Below are positions 29,641 through 29,722 of a DNA stretch of 29,722 nt, piece after piece. How positions within the stretch are numbered: position 1 is the stretch's first letter; each line of letters opens with the position of its first letter. The translations under genes and the position numbers were made by a program. A model generated the notes under the pieces. The model was not told the origin of the DNA. It made no database searches and worked only from the letters and a program-made list of their open reading frames with translations. Origin of the DNA: Lentimicrobiaceae bacterium (GTDB lineage: Bacteria > Bacteroidota > Bacteroidia > Bacteroidales > WCHB1-69); assembly GCA_009787675.1 (NCBI GenBank), contig WQSU01000002.1:1-29722 (forward strand). The letters run 5' to 3'.

Positions 29641-29722
29641 CGTATATTTCCTTTTAACGGAACTCAGGTTTAGAGTTTAAAATACCTTTAAATGTGCATC
29701 ATTAATTACGACAGAATCTCCC

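Noticed and set aside
29677..29720. Tail of a minus-strand gene from beyond the right edge
   Set aside because: Only about 14 codons (ending NDAHLKVF) are inside the window, too few to support a call.
1..29722. tRNA, rRNA and riboswitch genes
   Set aside because: No cloverleaf, rRNA segment or known riboswitch core was seen by eye in any intergenic region.

Overview
The window looks like chromosomal DNA of a member of the Bacteroidota; I cannot name a genus. Four signs agree. Three proteins carry type IX secretion (T9SS) sorting domains and a fourth belongs to a T9SS-associated class. All four secreted proteins have an Ala-Gln signal-peptidase junction. Nearly every transcription unit has a Bacteroidota-type -7 box (TAnnTTTG or TAnnTTCG) near its start. 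Start codons are A-rich upstream and lack Shine-Dalgarno (SD) sequences, with two striking exceptions at rpsR and rplI. Most genes are ordinary housekeeping genes, and the accessory material sits at the two ends.

Layout. 1-4183 (minus): a truncated giant SpvB/FG-GAP/YD-repeat surface protein, an unusual octanucleotide repeat tract just before its start codon, a small secreted protein combining one YD motif with a T9SS domain, and a small XRE-type regulator. 4441-7996 (minus): an AddA/RecB-like helicase-nuclease whose interdomain linker is built from heptanucleotide repeats, then a GNAT acetyltransferase. 8206-9413 (plus): the rpsF-rpsR-rplI operon with a perfect terminator. 9829-12930 (plus): an RND efflux pump without its usual partners. 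13339-16378 (plus): a tight three-gene unit (glycosyltransferase, HdrC-like and membrane HdrD-like iron-sulfur proteins). 16475-17812: glutamate dehydrogenase with tandem hairpins. 17940-18929 (minus): a lipoprotein glutaminyl cyclase of the M28 fold. 19020-20513: histidine ammonia-lyase. 20973-22103 (minus): an MscS/YbdG channel. 22212-24155: glycogen debranching enzyme. 24190-27688 (minus): a shortened MiaA without a standard start codon, a secreted chitobiase-C/OB-fold/T9SS protein, and mannose-6-phosphate isomerase. 28174-29358 (plus): a secreted T9SS protein broken by two frame changes. 29359-29722: short repeats and a small ORF.

How the parts fit. The secreted proteins all appear to expose N-terminal glutamine after cleavage, and the cyclase at 17940-18929 is the enzyme expected to cyclise it. 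GdhA and HutH both handle amino-acid nitrogen, and the debranching enzyme and ManA both handle sugars, but they are separate transcription units.

The observations I rate highest: strong SD sites only at rpsR and rplI in an otherwise SD-less window; heptad and octad repeats that invade linkers, a gene start and a T9SS domain; the SpvB giant with its small YD/T9SS companion; a MiaA that lacks both a normal start and its insert domain; and a correctly phased A AAA AAG slippery site at the exact frame change in the last gene. All functions are inferred by reading the sequence; no database search was run.
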